A stretch of 64,000 nt of DNA, taken from NCBI GenBank assembly GCA_964017065.1, contig OZ024786.1, forward strand, positions 7,693,047-7,757,046, in the 5' to 3' direction. Below are positions 1 to 12,700 of the stretch, piece after piece. A program made the position numbers and the translations under genes. Position 1 is the stretch's first letter, and the number at the start of each line of letters is the position of its first letter. The notes below the pieces were generated by a model, which was given only the letters and a program-made list of their open reading frames with translations, did no database searches and had not been told where the DNA came from. The stretch comes from Haliclona indistincta. Lineage: Eukaryota; Porifera; Demospongiae; Haplosclerida; Chalinidae.

Positions 1-1185
1 CATTGTAAGCAACTCTACGATGAATAATGTCCTTAGCTAGATCAGAGGCAAGCGCTTTCAGGCATTTACAATGCCCTAGGTTCAATATATAGATCGGAAA
101 GACAAAATTCATGACAACATTCTTCTTTCAGACTTTCACAGCAAGTTTTGGTTTTATCAGGCTGTCCGTGCATCAATTCCTGTGAAGCCTGTGCTGTATG
201 TAAATATCCGCAGACGAATTTATGTTAGTATAAATAGTACAGTCTGTCAGCAAAAGAAATTCAAACCCATGTTTATCACGACAGTAAATTCAAATAACTA
301 CTACAAAGTTTACAGTACCACCGCTTCTTAGTTAAAGCAAACACGCACCAATCAAGATAATACTGGCATTGTTTACAATGGCTACGCTTTATCATTTCCT
401 TGCTGAAGTGATCCGGAATTCTGCACATGCAATAAACCAGAACTCGGTAAAGGTGTTGTCAGTCTCCTGCTTATGCCAAGTAGCTTTGCCAAACTCATAT
501 CCAGCTTCTATCAAGTTGCTATTGTTCTTCAATGTTGCCATTGCCATTTTATTTTATTTGTAATAATGAGAGCGAATTATTGTCAATGGAACGGTCTTGG
601 GACTTATTCAAGACCATACTTAAGCTGCAGCAGCAAAAACTTTTGAGCACTTGGGAATACTCACCACACCAGAACAATTAGTTGGGCGTGGCCCACCTCT
701 GCGTCTGTCAACCAGAGCCATAATCTATTCTACCAAGTTTGAAAACACAGTCACTTGCAAGAATGGTCGCTATCAACTACTTGTTCTTCCATGTACTGTC
801 TAATTTCCTATTTTTCTTTCTATTATCAATTCTCCTATGGCTTCAAAATTAACAGAAGTGTATTTGATGGCAGTGTCAGCAGGTGGGACTTTATAATCTT
901 TAGCTTCACGGCTGAAATCAATGTCACTGTCACTATTGATTTTTACGATGCTCTCAACAGAAACATTTTTGAAATGTAATACATAAAATTAAAAAGAAAA
1001 AAATAATTGTACAACACTTTACCCTCATGGTCTCAACAATAGCACTTTCCTTGTAATCTAGATCTTGTTTTCATACTGGCGCTTCCTCCTTGATCATGTC
1101 TTTACCTGGCTGACCAGGATATCGTTTGGTGCATCCCATCGATTGCTGGTGTAATAGTTGCGCTTGGCTCAGTAATTGTTCTTCT
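1..1185. other. Gene-free stretch
   Basis: I see no supportable gene here. The short open frames (for example at 369-563 and 755-979) are hydrophobic or low in information, lack a recognisable motif and are not joined by convincing splice sites. No tRNA, satellite or terminal inverted repeat was spotted. Confidence 0.5.
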
Positions 1186-1268
1186 CCACTCCTTGTTAGA
1201 ATCATCAAACAAGGAGTGGAGGTACAGGTGCTACTGGTGGGCTGATCACGTTTCAGCCCACCAGTAGC
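1186..1268. repeat. Two adjacent perfect hairpins
   Basis: Two consecutive inverted repeats lie 10 bases apart. The first pairs 1186-1197 (ccactccttgtt) with 1208-1219, a 12-bp perfect stem with a 10-base loop. The second pairs 1230-1245 (gctactggtgggctga) with 1253-1268, a 16-bp perfect stem with a 7-base loop. No coding frame or transposase lies next to them. Perfect stems of this length in non-coding sequence suggest either a structured RNA or the end of a mobile element such as a foldback or Helitron-like tail. I cannot tell which. Confidence 0.7.
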
Positions 1269-3433
1269 ATCTCACCTGATATTGTTTTACTTCTCTTCAC
1301 TAAAAGAAAATGGAAAGGGTATGTACGAAACATTCGTACGCACTAATGACATTATGTATTGAATAGATGTAGTTGTTTAGTTGTGATAAACAAAGAGATC
1401 ATACTTTAAACAGCAGTAGACTGTGTGGGCATTGGGGTTTGCCGTTGCACAACATGCTCAATAGGAATGTCCTTCTGTGCCGAACGTTGTTTTCGTCTTG
1501 GGATCCCTTCCTTTCGTCCTCGTCCAACTGGGAGACCAATCATTAATCACACAGCAGGTATTTATTGACAGGCATCATTAATTCTTAGTTGGTGTAAGCA
1601 CTTTGACAGGGGTGTCCTCTCCAGACGAAATAACAATTACACCACAATCTGCTGCTGCTGCTGAGTCGGCCATTATGAAGCAGTGCAAAATCAGATATCG
1701 GCTATTGGCGGATAGAGAATATACTACTGTCTAGTACCTATAAACTAACTTCAATCACAAACTCATGTCTGGAAATGCTCGTGCTAATAATAGTAGGTGA
1801 GTCCAGTCCAGAGTCCAGCTTTTACATCTTTCCGGACATGGGTGCTCTCTGGATTGTAAGCCTTCTAACCACCTGTCATAGCAGGGCACCCATACACAGG
1901 CAAAGCTGGGATAAAGAGTGAGAAGATAGTGTATGAGAAAGAGAGATAGAGATAATAAAACCAACATAAGACTATTGGTGTGGGCTTCCTTCTCTTTAGA
2001 TAGAAAAACTTTGCTGACCACAAACAGCCTGGGATCTCTTTGAGCCCATCCTTGTTTTAACAGTCCTAGCCACGTGTTTATACAGAACTTAACCCAATGT
2101 CATTGCCTGGGTGCTAAGCCAAGTTGCTGGGGCAGGCCTGCCTGGGTGTGGCTACGCCACTGATCTCTTGGGAAAATACGTGAATACAACTGCTGCATAG
2201 CTGAGTTGCATATTTCCATGCTGACTTGACACAGATTTTGTACCTGGTGTTGCTTGGCGATATTGGCAGAGTGGTATCCAGGTTTAGGTTTACTATGCGC
2301 TTTATTAGTATCTGATGAATACATGAATAATCAAGTGAAGTTCTTCTTTATTACAACTGTCAAATGTGATTGATTCTCAGAATGACACAATAGTGGAGTT
2401 CTTGACATGTAGTCAGGAAGCAAGTGCACCAGTTACTTTGTTGTTAAGTCCTAATTTCGTCTGTTTCAAGAGATGTTTGGTACACAGAGTGTACAAAGTT
2501 GTCAACTAATTTCACAAGTATTTATACTTGACGTACCCTTGTCTGCAAAGTTTCTTTCTCGTACAATGGCTAAAACTGCTACATGGCTGAAACTTGCTTT
2601 GATCGATGTCTATGAATCTACATACTGCAAATCCATCGGCACTATTAGTGAGACTTAAAATATACAATGAATTATCTTAGCTACACGTTTAGTTGTGATA
2701 CCATGTACAAACGAAAACAATTTGGGCAGCAAGACTCACTTATAAATGTTGTTCAAATCTTGAATAAAGTCATTCCAATAGCGGGCTGTAAGGATCCCAA
2801 ACAGCTATATACCGGCTGCCAATTGGTTTAGTTCAGCTATCACAGGTGTAATAACTTGCTGCAGGCAAGCACAACTAGTAATCAGTGGAACATCCTTTAA
2901 AGTAACACATGTCATTGTAGTTGCAAATCCTGCTCCAAAAACAATAATTATTTATGATATTTTCTCCATTATTCGAAGATAAATGTCATCTGGTGCTGTT
3001 TGAATCTGTACAAAATTCAACAGCAATTATTACTTTGCAGGCAACATCAAAGGCATGCAATGCTCTACCAACTTGGCTTATGCAATATGGCAGATACAGC
3101 ACAGCAATATAGACGTTGTATCCTAGATTGTATCCTAGATTGTTGTGACTCTGATAACGGGTTGCCCCGGCCGGCTCTGTTTGATCTACATATAAGACAT
3201 ACATGCAAATACATGTGATCCATGCATGCAAGCAAATACATCGGAATCAGGTCTTCTTCCACTTACTGGTACCTCTGGAGTGCGTATTATCAAAGCCGCA
3301 TAATTGTTTGATTTATTATCGTTACCATACCTGAATTCTGTCGGCCTCTTTTAGATGATGACACAGGTGGTTGCGCAACAGCCCTAGGGGCGTGGTAACC
3401 ACGCTTACAGGTAAAACCATGATTTTTACAACC
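1269..3433. other. Gene-free stretch
   Basis: No gene is supportable. Overlapping frames at 2986-3262 on both strands arise from the same low-information sequence, including a 15-base direct repeat (tcctagattgtatcc region, 3120-3140). The minus-strand frame 3290-3574 has three closely spaced cysteines (CRGCKNHGFTC) but is too short and isolated to call. Confidence 0.4.
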
Positions 3434-3465
3434 ACGGCAAGTATGTAAAAATACATACTTGCCGT
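3434..3465. repeat. Perfect hairpin, 13-bp stem
   Basis: Positions 3434-3446 (acggcaagtatgt) are the exact reverse complement of 3453-3465, with a 6-base A/T loop. The arms extend imperfectly outward for a few more bases. It may be a foldback remnant or a structured transcript. Nothing nearby decides. Confidence 0.65.
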
Positions 3466-4939
3466 TGTATTTTTTGTTTTTTTTTCTTTTGCTGGGGTTC
3501 TTCCTCCTCCTACAGATACTCCTCAATCTGATAAAAAATTTAAGTATCCAGCCAGGCACAGAGGTGACGGTCATTTTATGTGGAGAGACACTGGGTTTTC
3601 ACGCTCGGGAAAGGACCAAGAAAATTAGCAAAGCAAATGAGCCCGGCAAGGCTTACATTTCCAATGTAAACATGTGAAAATGCGAGCTGGCCGGGCCGGT
3701 GTTGGAAAGCATCCTGGCACGGCACGCTTTGCTTTGTCAGTGTAATAACCTCAGAACAAGTTGTTATCACCTGGACTAGTGGTAGTGCTACTTGCTCAAT
3801 CTCGCAATTGTAGCATTATTCTCTTAAGTTATTCCTGTTATTAGAAAGATTCTCGATTTTTATTTACTAATTTAAGTGGTATGGTTTACTGATTTTTGTG
3901 GGTTATAATCTTCTACACAGTACATGGTCATGTAGAAGTGTGTGGTGTTGATAGTGGAAGTTCACTGAAGAAAGATGCATCGATGTATTTTTTCGGCCAG
4001 GCCTTGAAGCATTTATTCGGCAGACTATCAGATTCAATATCAGCAATGGTTAAACTCCAACATTCAAAGATGTTCTATTTTTGACTTATTGCCACTTGTG
4101 TTGTAGAATAATTGGTAGAACAAATGGCTGTACTACTTATTACCAGCAAGTTGCCACGTCCTTCCTTTTTGTTTGATCGCTATGGCACTCCAGTTGAGAC
4201 AACAGACACGGCGACGACTTGTATATGAATGAAGACACTACCAGCCGAGACAATGATCTTCAGGGTGAGTTTATGTGGGTATGCTGCTCGTACTGTTCGT
4301 CAGAGATAGGATATCAGTCTGCCTTTTTGAGCAGTGGAGTGGTGTCATCATTCTCATCATTACCAACATTACTAGCAGACACTAATGAATCAGAAGACTC
4401 ATGCTTAAGGAATTTCATTTGCGTTCGGACATCAGGAGTTATATCCATCTCCCACAAACCACTTGTAGCGTATACCATTGACCTCTTCTGACTGTGTTAA
4501 TCATTCTTCCAGGATGATTTCTGGCTCCGTTTCTGATGACCATTTTCCCAATTTTTGAAGCATACAGACTGGACTGGACTGTGTAGACTAGGATTTTTAA
4601 AAATAATTGATTGATGTTCTGATTGCATTAATACATGTTCAGATTACAATAATGCCGTTATGCATGTTCTGATCATGTGCTGCACTTGGTTTATTCTGAT
4701 TATACGAAAGTAAGATTTGAGTTTCCATGTGGCTTGATCTTAAAGTCCATTTGTGGTCCATCAAGAATGTACTGTACCATTGCCTAGTTGTGATGCTTGT
4801 CCTCTCAGTCTGTAAATTGTAATAATCATTTTCGGGCCTTCCCAATTTTTTAGGCATGATGGGTAGCAAGCTCTAATAACATCCTTCACTGGCATCGGTA
4901 GCATCTTTGCTCATGGAATGGTTGTAGACAGGACAGCCC
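3466..4939. other. Gene-free stretch
   Basis: No gene recognised. The plus-strand frame 4219-4491 and the minus-strand frame 4639-4869 have no motif and no flanking splice signals that would connect them to anything. Confidence 0.4.
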
Positions 4940-6379
4940 GGATGTTAGACAATCCCAATGTGGAAAACTATATGACGTGGCTGATTAATTGCTTTCACAG
5001 GACTGCATATTCTGTGGAGTCTGTCTGGCCTCTTTCTCGGCATATTCTGTGTAGTTGGGCTGGCTCTATAGTTCGGCTTTGACAATCATTAGTGTCCGAA
5101 GTATGCAAGAGTTAAGTATGACTAGGTATGTAGAGATTCTTCTGAAAGCTGAGTAAAATATTAGTGATCGAAGATTGGTCATGAGGCTGAACTTGCTGAA
5201 CTGTTGTTCCATGATAGCTGCTATGTAGGATACCACAGTAGACGGCAACATGATTATCTCAAAATGAACTTCTTCCTAAACTCTACTTTATGTTGAGGAC
5301 GATGTACAGGATAAAATTTATGAGTTGCATTTTACACAAATCAACCTCCTATAAAGAAATTACTGTGTGTCATTATTGTTATGCACAGATAAGTGTCATA
5401 CAAAGAACAGAAACCATTTGATTTACCTTTACCTTTCTGATTTTCTCAACTCCTTTGTACCCTCGACTTTGCAATGACGCCAAAAATACAAGATCAAAAT
5501 ACAGTGACCTAAGAAAATCCTTTTACAGACATTTTATAAAATCTTACATCTTCTCTTTCTTTTACAAGATCAGAGATGTATGACATAACCTAAATGTATA
5601 GTGCAATTGACAATAGTTGATAAACCTTGGATGACAGCTATTATCCTTCTCTCAAGGTTTCTCCTCCTGGACAGTGACTCAAGTTATTCCTTACCTTCCA
5701 TTACAAAGGAACGTAACTTTGAAGAACATGCAAGATAATATTTTCAAATAGCACCAGAATCTCTTGTTTAGACGTTCTGAAGCATGTCTGCTTTAGTTAA
5801 TTGAATTTCAATAATAATTAAGTAGATAACTGGAACCTTTTATATAATTGAAGCCACCCTTTTTGAAGACAAAAGAACTATGGGAATTTGTCTGGTCCAG
5901 TTTTTTAGCCATTGTATTGCACCTTCCACTTCTCAAATTTCCCTCTTTGCCACCCAATTCTTCCCACTAATTAGCTAAAAGGAGAAAGAGAAGACGTAAG
6001 ATTTATATCACACTGCCAGCTATAATGTCTGGGCCTTTGCTCCACATCACCAACAAGTCCCATTAGATAGTTAATAAAACTTTTATTTCGATGTATAGCA
6101 GAGTATGCATATTAAAAATACTTATTGAAGAACGATCTCTTTTGACTGCACTCACTCACCGAGTCACACGACGTGCAATGGCGCAGACGTTTTTGTTTGC
6201 CTTGAAGCCGAGCATGTCTGACCTTGAGACAACCTTTGCTTTCTTCGTCACACGTAATCGTTCTTCGGTGGAGACTTTGGGATGTTGCACTTTAATGTGC
6301 TGCGCCTACTTTTTCAGCAGTTTGCCAAAGGAGCTGCAGCCGACGTAGGGACATAGCTTGAACTTCTGATACGCGTCGT
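4940..6379. repeat. Interspersed repeat family A, copy 1 (about 1.44 kb)
   Basis: This stretch is repeated with high similarity at about 21968-23408, and its middle part again at about 7237-7952. Shared landmarks in order are: atgacgtggctgattaattg near the left end, a tract beginning tttatgttgaggacgatgta, a conserved block ending in a zinc-finger exon on the minus strand, and a right boundary at 6379 where similarity to the other long copy stops exactly beside a splice-acceptor-like cag. The sharp boundary and three dispersed copies within 18 kb suggest a mobile or segmentally duplicated unit. I found no terminal inverted repeat or target duplication. Confidence 0.75.
6125..6371 (-). pseudogene. 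Zinc-finger exon, broken copy
   Basis: The minus strand encodes a short exon with a C-x4-C...H-x4-H arrangement (CPYVGC followed by AQHIKVQH). It is the same exon as the intact copy at 23186-23405. Here the codon after GKLLKK is TAG where the other copy has TTG (Leu), so the frame stops inside the finger. Upstream, a different open stretch (to 6500) joins at a cag-acceptor-like site, which suggests that the finger exon was copied together with the repeat that contains it. Function unknown; a nucleic-acid-binding finger is the likely role. Confidence 0.55.
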
Positions 6380-6691
6380 GAAGGAGTCGCATGGTCCAAT
6401 TGCGCATGACCTGTACCATCAAGAGAGTTGCGTCTACAGGCCGATCACGTTTCTCCAATTCTGTGTAAACATTTTGATACTCCTGCTGTACACTTGTCAT
6501 ATAATTGACAAGAAATCCTATAAGTAGCTATACAATGATAAAATAATTATACAGAGAGAGAGATAAACCTTGATCTTGGACTTTACGCCTATTATCATTG
6601 ATGTGATCAATAAAGTTCACTTATCTTCCTTGAAGAACAGGATAATGTCTTGATTCTGGTCAGGCGGTGCTCTAGATCTCAATCATTGGCG

Positions 6692-6930
6692 TGAAAAGAT
6701 GTGTTTCATGTGGCCGCCAGGTGGATCTCAGATCAATCTCGAACAAAAAGTTCTGTTTATTATTTCTTTATTGAGACGAAAGTGAAAACAGGAGCTGATA
6801 CCGAAAGGAACAGGAGCTGATATAATCACAAAGGACTGATAAAAAACTTTCTTATCAAGCACGATAAGAGAAAAAAAACAGCACACCCCCATCATCATAT
6901 AAATCAGGTACCGTCGTTATGAGACAAAGA
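6692..6930. repeat. Interspersed repeat family B, copy 1
   Basis: The sequence from caatcattggcgtgaaaaga to the run ending tatgagacaaagagaatc recurs at 8141-8409 with few substitutions. This copy has one full plus one shortened agctgataccgaaaggaac unit, and the second copy has more. No coding potential was recognised in it. Confidence 0.75.
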
Positions 6931-7236
6931 GAATCTACACTTTTTTTTTGTTTTTATACTTTTTTGGTTACTTTAATAGTTGACAAATAACATACCACCA
7001 GGCTTGAGTACAGTGGCGTCGTACATCTCTCCATCCTCCCACCTCGCCATCAATTGGTCACCTTCCCTGAAGTCATCCAAATTCCAAATTCAGTATGGAG
7101 TCAAAAAATTCTATTTCATCCTCATTTAGGACACCATCGTCATGATACTTGACGATGTAGAAACCTATACATGTACAAGTAATCCTTATATATAATACAG
7201 TACGTTAAGTACCTACTCCATGCATGCTGCCACGAG

Positions 7237-7952
7237 TCATGAGGCTGAACATGTTGAACTGTTGTTCCATGATAGCTTCTATGTAGGATACCACAGTAGT
7301 CGGCAACATGATTATCTCAAAATGAACTTCTTCCTAAACTCTACTTTATGTTGAGGACGATGTACAGGATAAAATTTATGAGTTGCATTTTGCACAAATC
7401 AACCTCCTATAAAGAAATTACTGTGTGTCATTATTGTTATGCACAGATAAGTGACATACAAAGAACAGAAACACATTTGAAGAATTAATTTACCTTTACC
7501 TTTCTGATTCTCTCAACTCCTTTGTACCCTCGACTTTGCAATGGCGCCTAAAATACAAGATCAAATACAGTGACCTAAGAAAATCCTTTTACAGACATGT
7601 TATACAATCTTACGTCTTCTCTTTCTTTTACAAGATCAGATATGTATGACATTATGACCTAAATGTATAGCACAATGGAATTTAATGCCAATAGTTGATA
7701 AACCTTGGATGACGCCTATTGTCCTTCTCTCAAGGTTTCTCCTCCTGGACAGTGACTCAAGTTATTCCTTCCATTAAAAATGAATGTACCTATGAAGAAC
7801 ATGCAAGATAATATTTTCAATACCAGAATCTCTTCTTTCGACGTTCTGAAGCATGACTGCTTTGGTTAATTGAATTTTAATAATAATTAAGTAGATAACT
7901 GGAACCTTTTATATAATTGAAGCCACCCCTTTTTGAAGACAAAAGAATAAGT
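7237..7952. repeat. Interspersed repeat family A, partial copy
   Basis: An internal 0.7-kb part of the family seen at 4940-6379 and 21968-23408. It begins near tcatgaggctgaacatgttg and ends after ccacccctttttgaagacaa, before the zinc-finger exon, so it carries no coding remnant. It lies between the two family B copies. Confidence 0.75.
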
Positions 7953-8140
7953 GAAAGAGGCAACTCACTAACTACTCAGTTGGTGAGGAATTGCTGAAGG
8001 GGAGAGACGATCATTCACCATACTACAATTAGCTACTATGCTAACCATCGCCACGTGTAGCTGATGATTTTGCTGCTACATAGCGACATCGAGCGGACAT
8101 GCATATTGTACGAGGAGGACAACATTACTAGTAACACCAC

Positions 8141-8409
8141 GCAATCATTGGCGCGAAAAAAGGTGTTTCGTGTGGCCGCCAGGTGGATCTCAGATCGATC
8201 GCGAACAGACAGTTCTGTTTATTATTTTTACTGAGACGAAAGTGAAAACAGTAGCTGATACCGAAAGGAACAGGAGCTGATACCGAAAGGAACAGGAGCT
8301 GATATAATCACAAAGGACTGATAATCTTATCAAGCACGATAAGAGAAAAAAACAGCACACCCCCATCATCATATAAATCAGGTACCGTCGTTATGAGACA
8401 AAGAGAATC
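8141..8409. repeat. Interspersed repeat family B, copy 2 with internal tandem duplication
   Basis: Matches 6692-6930. Inside it, the 22-base unit agctgataccgaaaggaaca is tandemly duplicated (about 8244-8300) relative to the first copy, so the copies diverged by slippage as well as substitution. Confidence 0.75.
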
Positions 8410-8494
8410 GTGTGTTCATTTCACCGTCGCATGCCACCACGAGTAAGCTGCAGAGATTGAATTTTATTATCAGTATTCAGTATTTGTTATTAAC

Positions 8495-8721
8495 CTAAGC
8501 AAGGTGACGGATCGTGCTGCTCTTGTTAATGCTTCTTCTTTCAGGTTTGCACCCAAATTTTAAGATGTCTTTGAGCAACTTGTTTATGTGCTCGTTATGT
8601 AAATCGCAGGGAAGATTGTGCCCTGGCCCTCCATGTGTATTCACGAATCGATTCCATTTCAGCTGGTGCACTTCCTCTCTTGTGATTCTATCCAGTGTCT
8701 TTGATAGAAGTAGACGATAAT
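8495..8721 (-). pseudogene. DUF6589-like fragment
   Basis: One minus-strand exon-like frame, starting at an acceptor-like attatag at 8722, encodes about 75 residues. It contains the run LKWNRFVNTHGGPGHNLP followed by DLHNEHINKLLK. From memory this matches the conserved core of DUF6589 proteins, which are common in transposon-rich animal genomes and have no known function. The isoleucine run before it comes from a low-complexity ATTATA tract and is not part of the protein. No other exon of this family is seen nearby, so it is called a fragment. Confidence 0.5.
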
Positions 8722-8781
8722 CTATAATTATAATGATGATGATTATAATGATTATATTCAACTATAATGATCCACCAAAAT

Positions 8782-8821
8782 AATGGCATGACCTAAAAGC
8801 TTTAACACTAGTCATGCCATT
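8782..8821. repeat. Hairpin between two gene fragments
   Basis: 8782-8792 (aatggcatgac) pairs perfectly with 8811-8821, leaving an 18-base loop. It lies exactly in the gap between the DUF6589-like fragment and the transposase-like fragment, where the latter's homology appears to end. It could mark an insertion scar or a terminator-like structure. Confidence 0.55.
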
Positions 8822-8857
8822 GTAAAATTCGACAATCACATTCTGACCTTGTTTCGA

Positions 8858-9590
8858 TCATAATACATCAAACCAATCGCACTCTATTTTATAGAGCAAG
8901 GCATGGAAACGACAGCTGAGAATGTGAGTCGTTTTATATGGTTTACCTTCACAAGTTAATTCACCCATTTCACAATTTCCACACGAGCACAAAATCAAGT
9001 TATGAAAATCACAACCGTGAACAACCGTAATGCCGTCTTCTTTGACTTCCCACGAATGAATGTCTCTCACATGGTGGTGGAGAGCAGTCATGCGTAACTT
9101 AAACTTTTCGGGATCATGTCCCGCATCGCACAAAGCTCGGTATACACGGCTACGTGATAACCGGATCAATTTATCTGTCATGCCGCCACAACCAGAATAA
9201 TGTTGTTTCGGACAACGGCACTTCAGTTTTGTCAAAGCACGATAGTTCTCTTGATAAGTTGAAATATCCTTTGCATTGAAAGTTTGCTTCATTTTTAGCT
9301 TTTTAAGGATTTTTTCATGAGCTCGTGCACCATGTCCACCACAAAGCATTATTTGGTAAGTAGGGAAAATGCCAACAAAACCATTGCCGGACGAGGAATC
9401 ATTGTCCTGCCAATGCATGCACGGCAATATCCATCTCTTCGTGCTTTGCTCTCTTTGCAATTATGTCAGTAGCGTAACCTTCTGCTGCCTTTGACGTTCC
9501 TTCAAATAGTTCACCTTCCTCGTCTCCTCTGTGACAAAGATGCTCATGATAAATTATTGCATTAGTAAAGTAGTCTCGCATGTGGAAGGT
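8858..9590 (-). pseudogene. Cys/His-rich transposase-like protein, frameshifted and truncated
   Basis: Two overlapping minus-strand frames (9399-9581 and 8858-9460) read as one protein across a single-base shift near 9405-9420. The upstream part ends at EEMDIAVHAL and the downstream part resumes at WQDNDSSSG. The downstream part has ordered Cys/His clusters (CGGHGARAH; CRCPKQHYSGCGG; HHHVRDIH; CSCGNC; CEGKPYK) ending at YKIECD. I recall this arrangement from large unnamed transposase-like proteins in fish and corals, which continue well beyond this point. Here the frame ends at 8858, beside the hairpin, so the C-terminal part is missing. Function is inferred as mobile-element-derived and not proven. 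Confidence 0.45.
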
Positions 9591-9716
9591 GAAATTCTGA
9601 CTGTGGTGACCCCTAGTTATCCAGGCACCGTCAGCATTTCGTAATAGCTTTTATGAAACTTCTGTTGTGGACTTTAGACTCAGAGCGGTTCAGTCTGGGA
9701 ATCAGTTAACAATAAT

Positions 9717-9788
9717 TTATTCAGGAATGTATGTATTTTTTCACAGCTGATCTCTTAATGTTGATTGCGTAACTACAACTACCGTTAA
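9717..9788. repeat. Target repeat of the TTAA transposon, left part
   Basis: The sequence from tttattcaggaatgtatgta to the TTAA at 9785-9788 matches 21021-21094 and continues on the other side of the transposon at 13383-13475. The insertion therefore split one copy of an older repeat. Confidence 0.85.
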
Positions 9789-12700
9789 GGTGGCGGGTAC
9801 GCCTATTTTTAATGATATTCAAAGGATTGTGTCTTTCTATTCGTAAAACTATGCTGTTTTCAGAGTTTATATAATAAATCCTGTACTTGTAGATTACAGT
9901 TTGTAATAATTTTTATTACTGATTAATGATTATTGACCTAGTTATTAATGGTTAATTACAACTTTATTTTTTACGTCTCATTTTGTCAGGGACTATTTCA
10001 AGCGAACGAAACTTCGCCAGTGCTATTGGCTAGCAAAACTCTAGGATCGTAAGTATGCGTTTTGAGCTAGACACCAGCATCGCTGAGTAATGGAAATCGT
10101 GCGAGCATAAAAGCCACAAAACAGCTCGGCGATCAAAAACGGTATTGAATTTTGCAAAACGGATACTTACGATCTTAGATAATGTTGAGATGAACATGCA
10201 GCGTGATTGTGAAGTCCAACAGCAGCTTTCTCAGAATATGAGACGTAAAAAATAAAGTTGTACGCGAACATTTGGCGCGCTCAAGATCAATAATTACGTC
10301 ATAGAATGATAATGTTGGTGTGCTTGTAATAGAACTAGTAGACTAGTGTTCTCTCTCTGGTTCTTTCTCGGGCTCTCTGACGGACTGACCACTGATGTGC
10401 CGTGGGAGCGTCAACTCTGGTAGAATTGCTCTTCGATAGAAAGATACAAGCTTCATCTTTGCGTTTTCCCAAAAGGCAGCGCTGAAGTGAATGCGCTCGA
10501 CTGTCATTCCTTTCGGTGTCCACATCACGAAGTCACACCAGGGACGTCCAGTGATCGCTAATTGGCCCTGTACCTGGTAATAGTAATTGTGGCTTCTCTT
10601 TAGCTGCAAGGATCCATTTTCAGAGTTCAACTTGCACGCAAACTTTGACTTCAGCTGTTGAGCTGCTTCTGCTGGTGTGAACTCTGAAGCGGAATACGGA
10701 CACTTGAATTCTACAAGCCCATGGCTGTCTCCAATTGTAACATTTCCATCGGGACTGCAAGCCAGACAAGGTTCATTGATGTCTATCACTAGTCCTGACT
10801 TGGTGACCTCAGCTGGCGGTTGTGTTGACTGACTCTGAAGGTACTGTGTGTACGCTCTTCTAGCATCTTCTTCATGAAGGCGTCCCCATCGCATTGGCTT
10901 TGTGTCACAAGGTCTGGTGTAGAAAAGTGATTTCACTGCATTAGCCACTGGTGTAGTATCACGCCGTTTAGCCACCATTCCAAAATTGGAGGCAGTTATT
11001 CTGATTCGCCGATGATGGTACCAGAGGTTGCTTTCAGATTGGCTTCTTGTTGCTGCTTCTATTTGTTTAGCTTCATCACTATTGACAACCACTTCTCTTT
11101 CGTAGTACTCAGCACAAAGTGTGGTCAGTTCACTTGGTGATACATCGGGCTGCTGTGATAAGCTCCCGTAATGCTGCTGTGCTGCCTTGTCTCCAGTGGA
11201 ATATCTTGCCGAACGTCTCATCTGTTGGTAAGTTGGTTTTTGTTTTCGTTCCTTGTCTTTTTGTTGTTGCCTTGAATGTTTGTCTGCAGCTGCTTTCATG
11301 ATCTGTAAATAGAAAAATTAATGTAAAGATAGCACTTGAGATTGTACTATACTTTAACAATGGTACACAGTAACACACCTGATTTGGTTCTTCTCCTGTT
11401 AATCCCTTCCAGAATTTCACACCCCACTGTGGACCATGTTGAGCCTGTAACCCAGCTGCATAGCAACGATGCTCGAACGATCCTGACTGGATGCGGTTGT
11501 ACTGCTTTCCCCCATCACAGATTGCTCTTAGACCCATGTAGCACTCGGCTAAGTTGCTGGTGAGATTGCTGATCAACTGAGGAGCGAGCATCACAAGTCG
11601 ATCTCCACATGCCATCACTTTGCGGAACAATCCATCAGGTAGCTCTGAGAGGGATCTAGTGTAGCCAGACTGTGCTGCAAGTTCATCTTCCGGTGTTGGC
11701 TCAACTTCTATCTCTGCTTCTGCAATTCTATTCAGGTGACCAAGCAGAGTTGTTGGCTCTTGGTCTTCTTGTTGCTGCGTGAACTCCTCTTCTGACTGAT
11801 CATCATCTACAGGTACCTCATTTGCTTCGTCAACATACTTGCAGAAGGAGGAGCTACATGAGCTATGGTCACCAAACACGTGGGCTGGTCCATTTCTCAG
11901 GTCTTTCCGAAGCTGCTGTATATCACCATTCTTGCTATGAAGTCGGATGGCAATGCGAGCCCCAACAGTGAGCCGTTGTATTGCTCGCTTGGTCAAGCCA
12001 CCTCTTCCACGGTACTCGGGATGATCTTTGGCAAGCTGCTCTAGTCGGGACCGGTAGCACTTTACAGCGTGATTGGCGCACTCAATTTTTTCGACATAAA
12101 TGCCATAAGGTACAGCTTCTCGAATTGAGTACATAACTGAGCTGTCTCCATCAGCAACCATCTTTAGGTACCGAATGCCGTGTGTTGCTTCAGATAATCT
12201 GAAACCTTCGACAATGATGTCGCTCTCCATCGCACAAGAAGACCGGTCCCAATTTCGGTAGCAAACATGCTGCTTTGGCGATACTTTCTTGTGCTCTGCA
12301 ACAGCACACACTGAGCAGTACTTGTTTCGTACTCCAAGGAACAGCAGCTGTTTTGTTTTCAGGCCGAATATTACAGCAACTCCACTTTTTGCATTATAAG
12401 AATGCTTGTGTGAACGCTTCGACCAGCCGCCATCAGCAACCACACTGACATATGGCACACCCTGGTGGTAGTTGTTGCTGGAAATTGCTAGTTCTCTCTC
12501 CTTCTGACCAGCTGCTGCCATTGATTGAACCAACTGTTCTTTCATGCTCTCTCCTAGAAACTGCTCGGTGCTTCGGAACAGCTGTTTACGCATTCCAGGA
12601 ACGCCCATTGTTGTGAGCACCTTTTCAAGACGAGCATTCCCGCCTCCTGTGGACATTTGCCCAAGAACAGCTGCTATGTTTATATGCCACTTCTTGGCAC

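Noticed and set aside
3000..3262. Three overlapping open frames on both strands
   Set aside because: Several frames are open at once because of low stop density and a short duplication; none has a protein-like signature.
8495..8761. N-terminal poly-isoleucine segment of the DUF6589-like frame
   Set aside because: It comes from an ATTATA low-complexity tract before a splice-acceptor-like site and is not likely to be translated.
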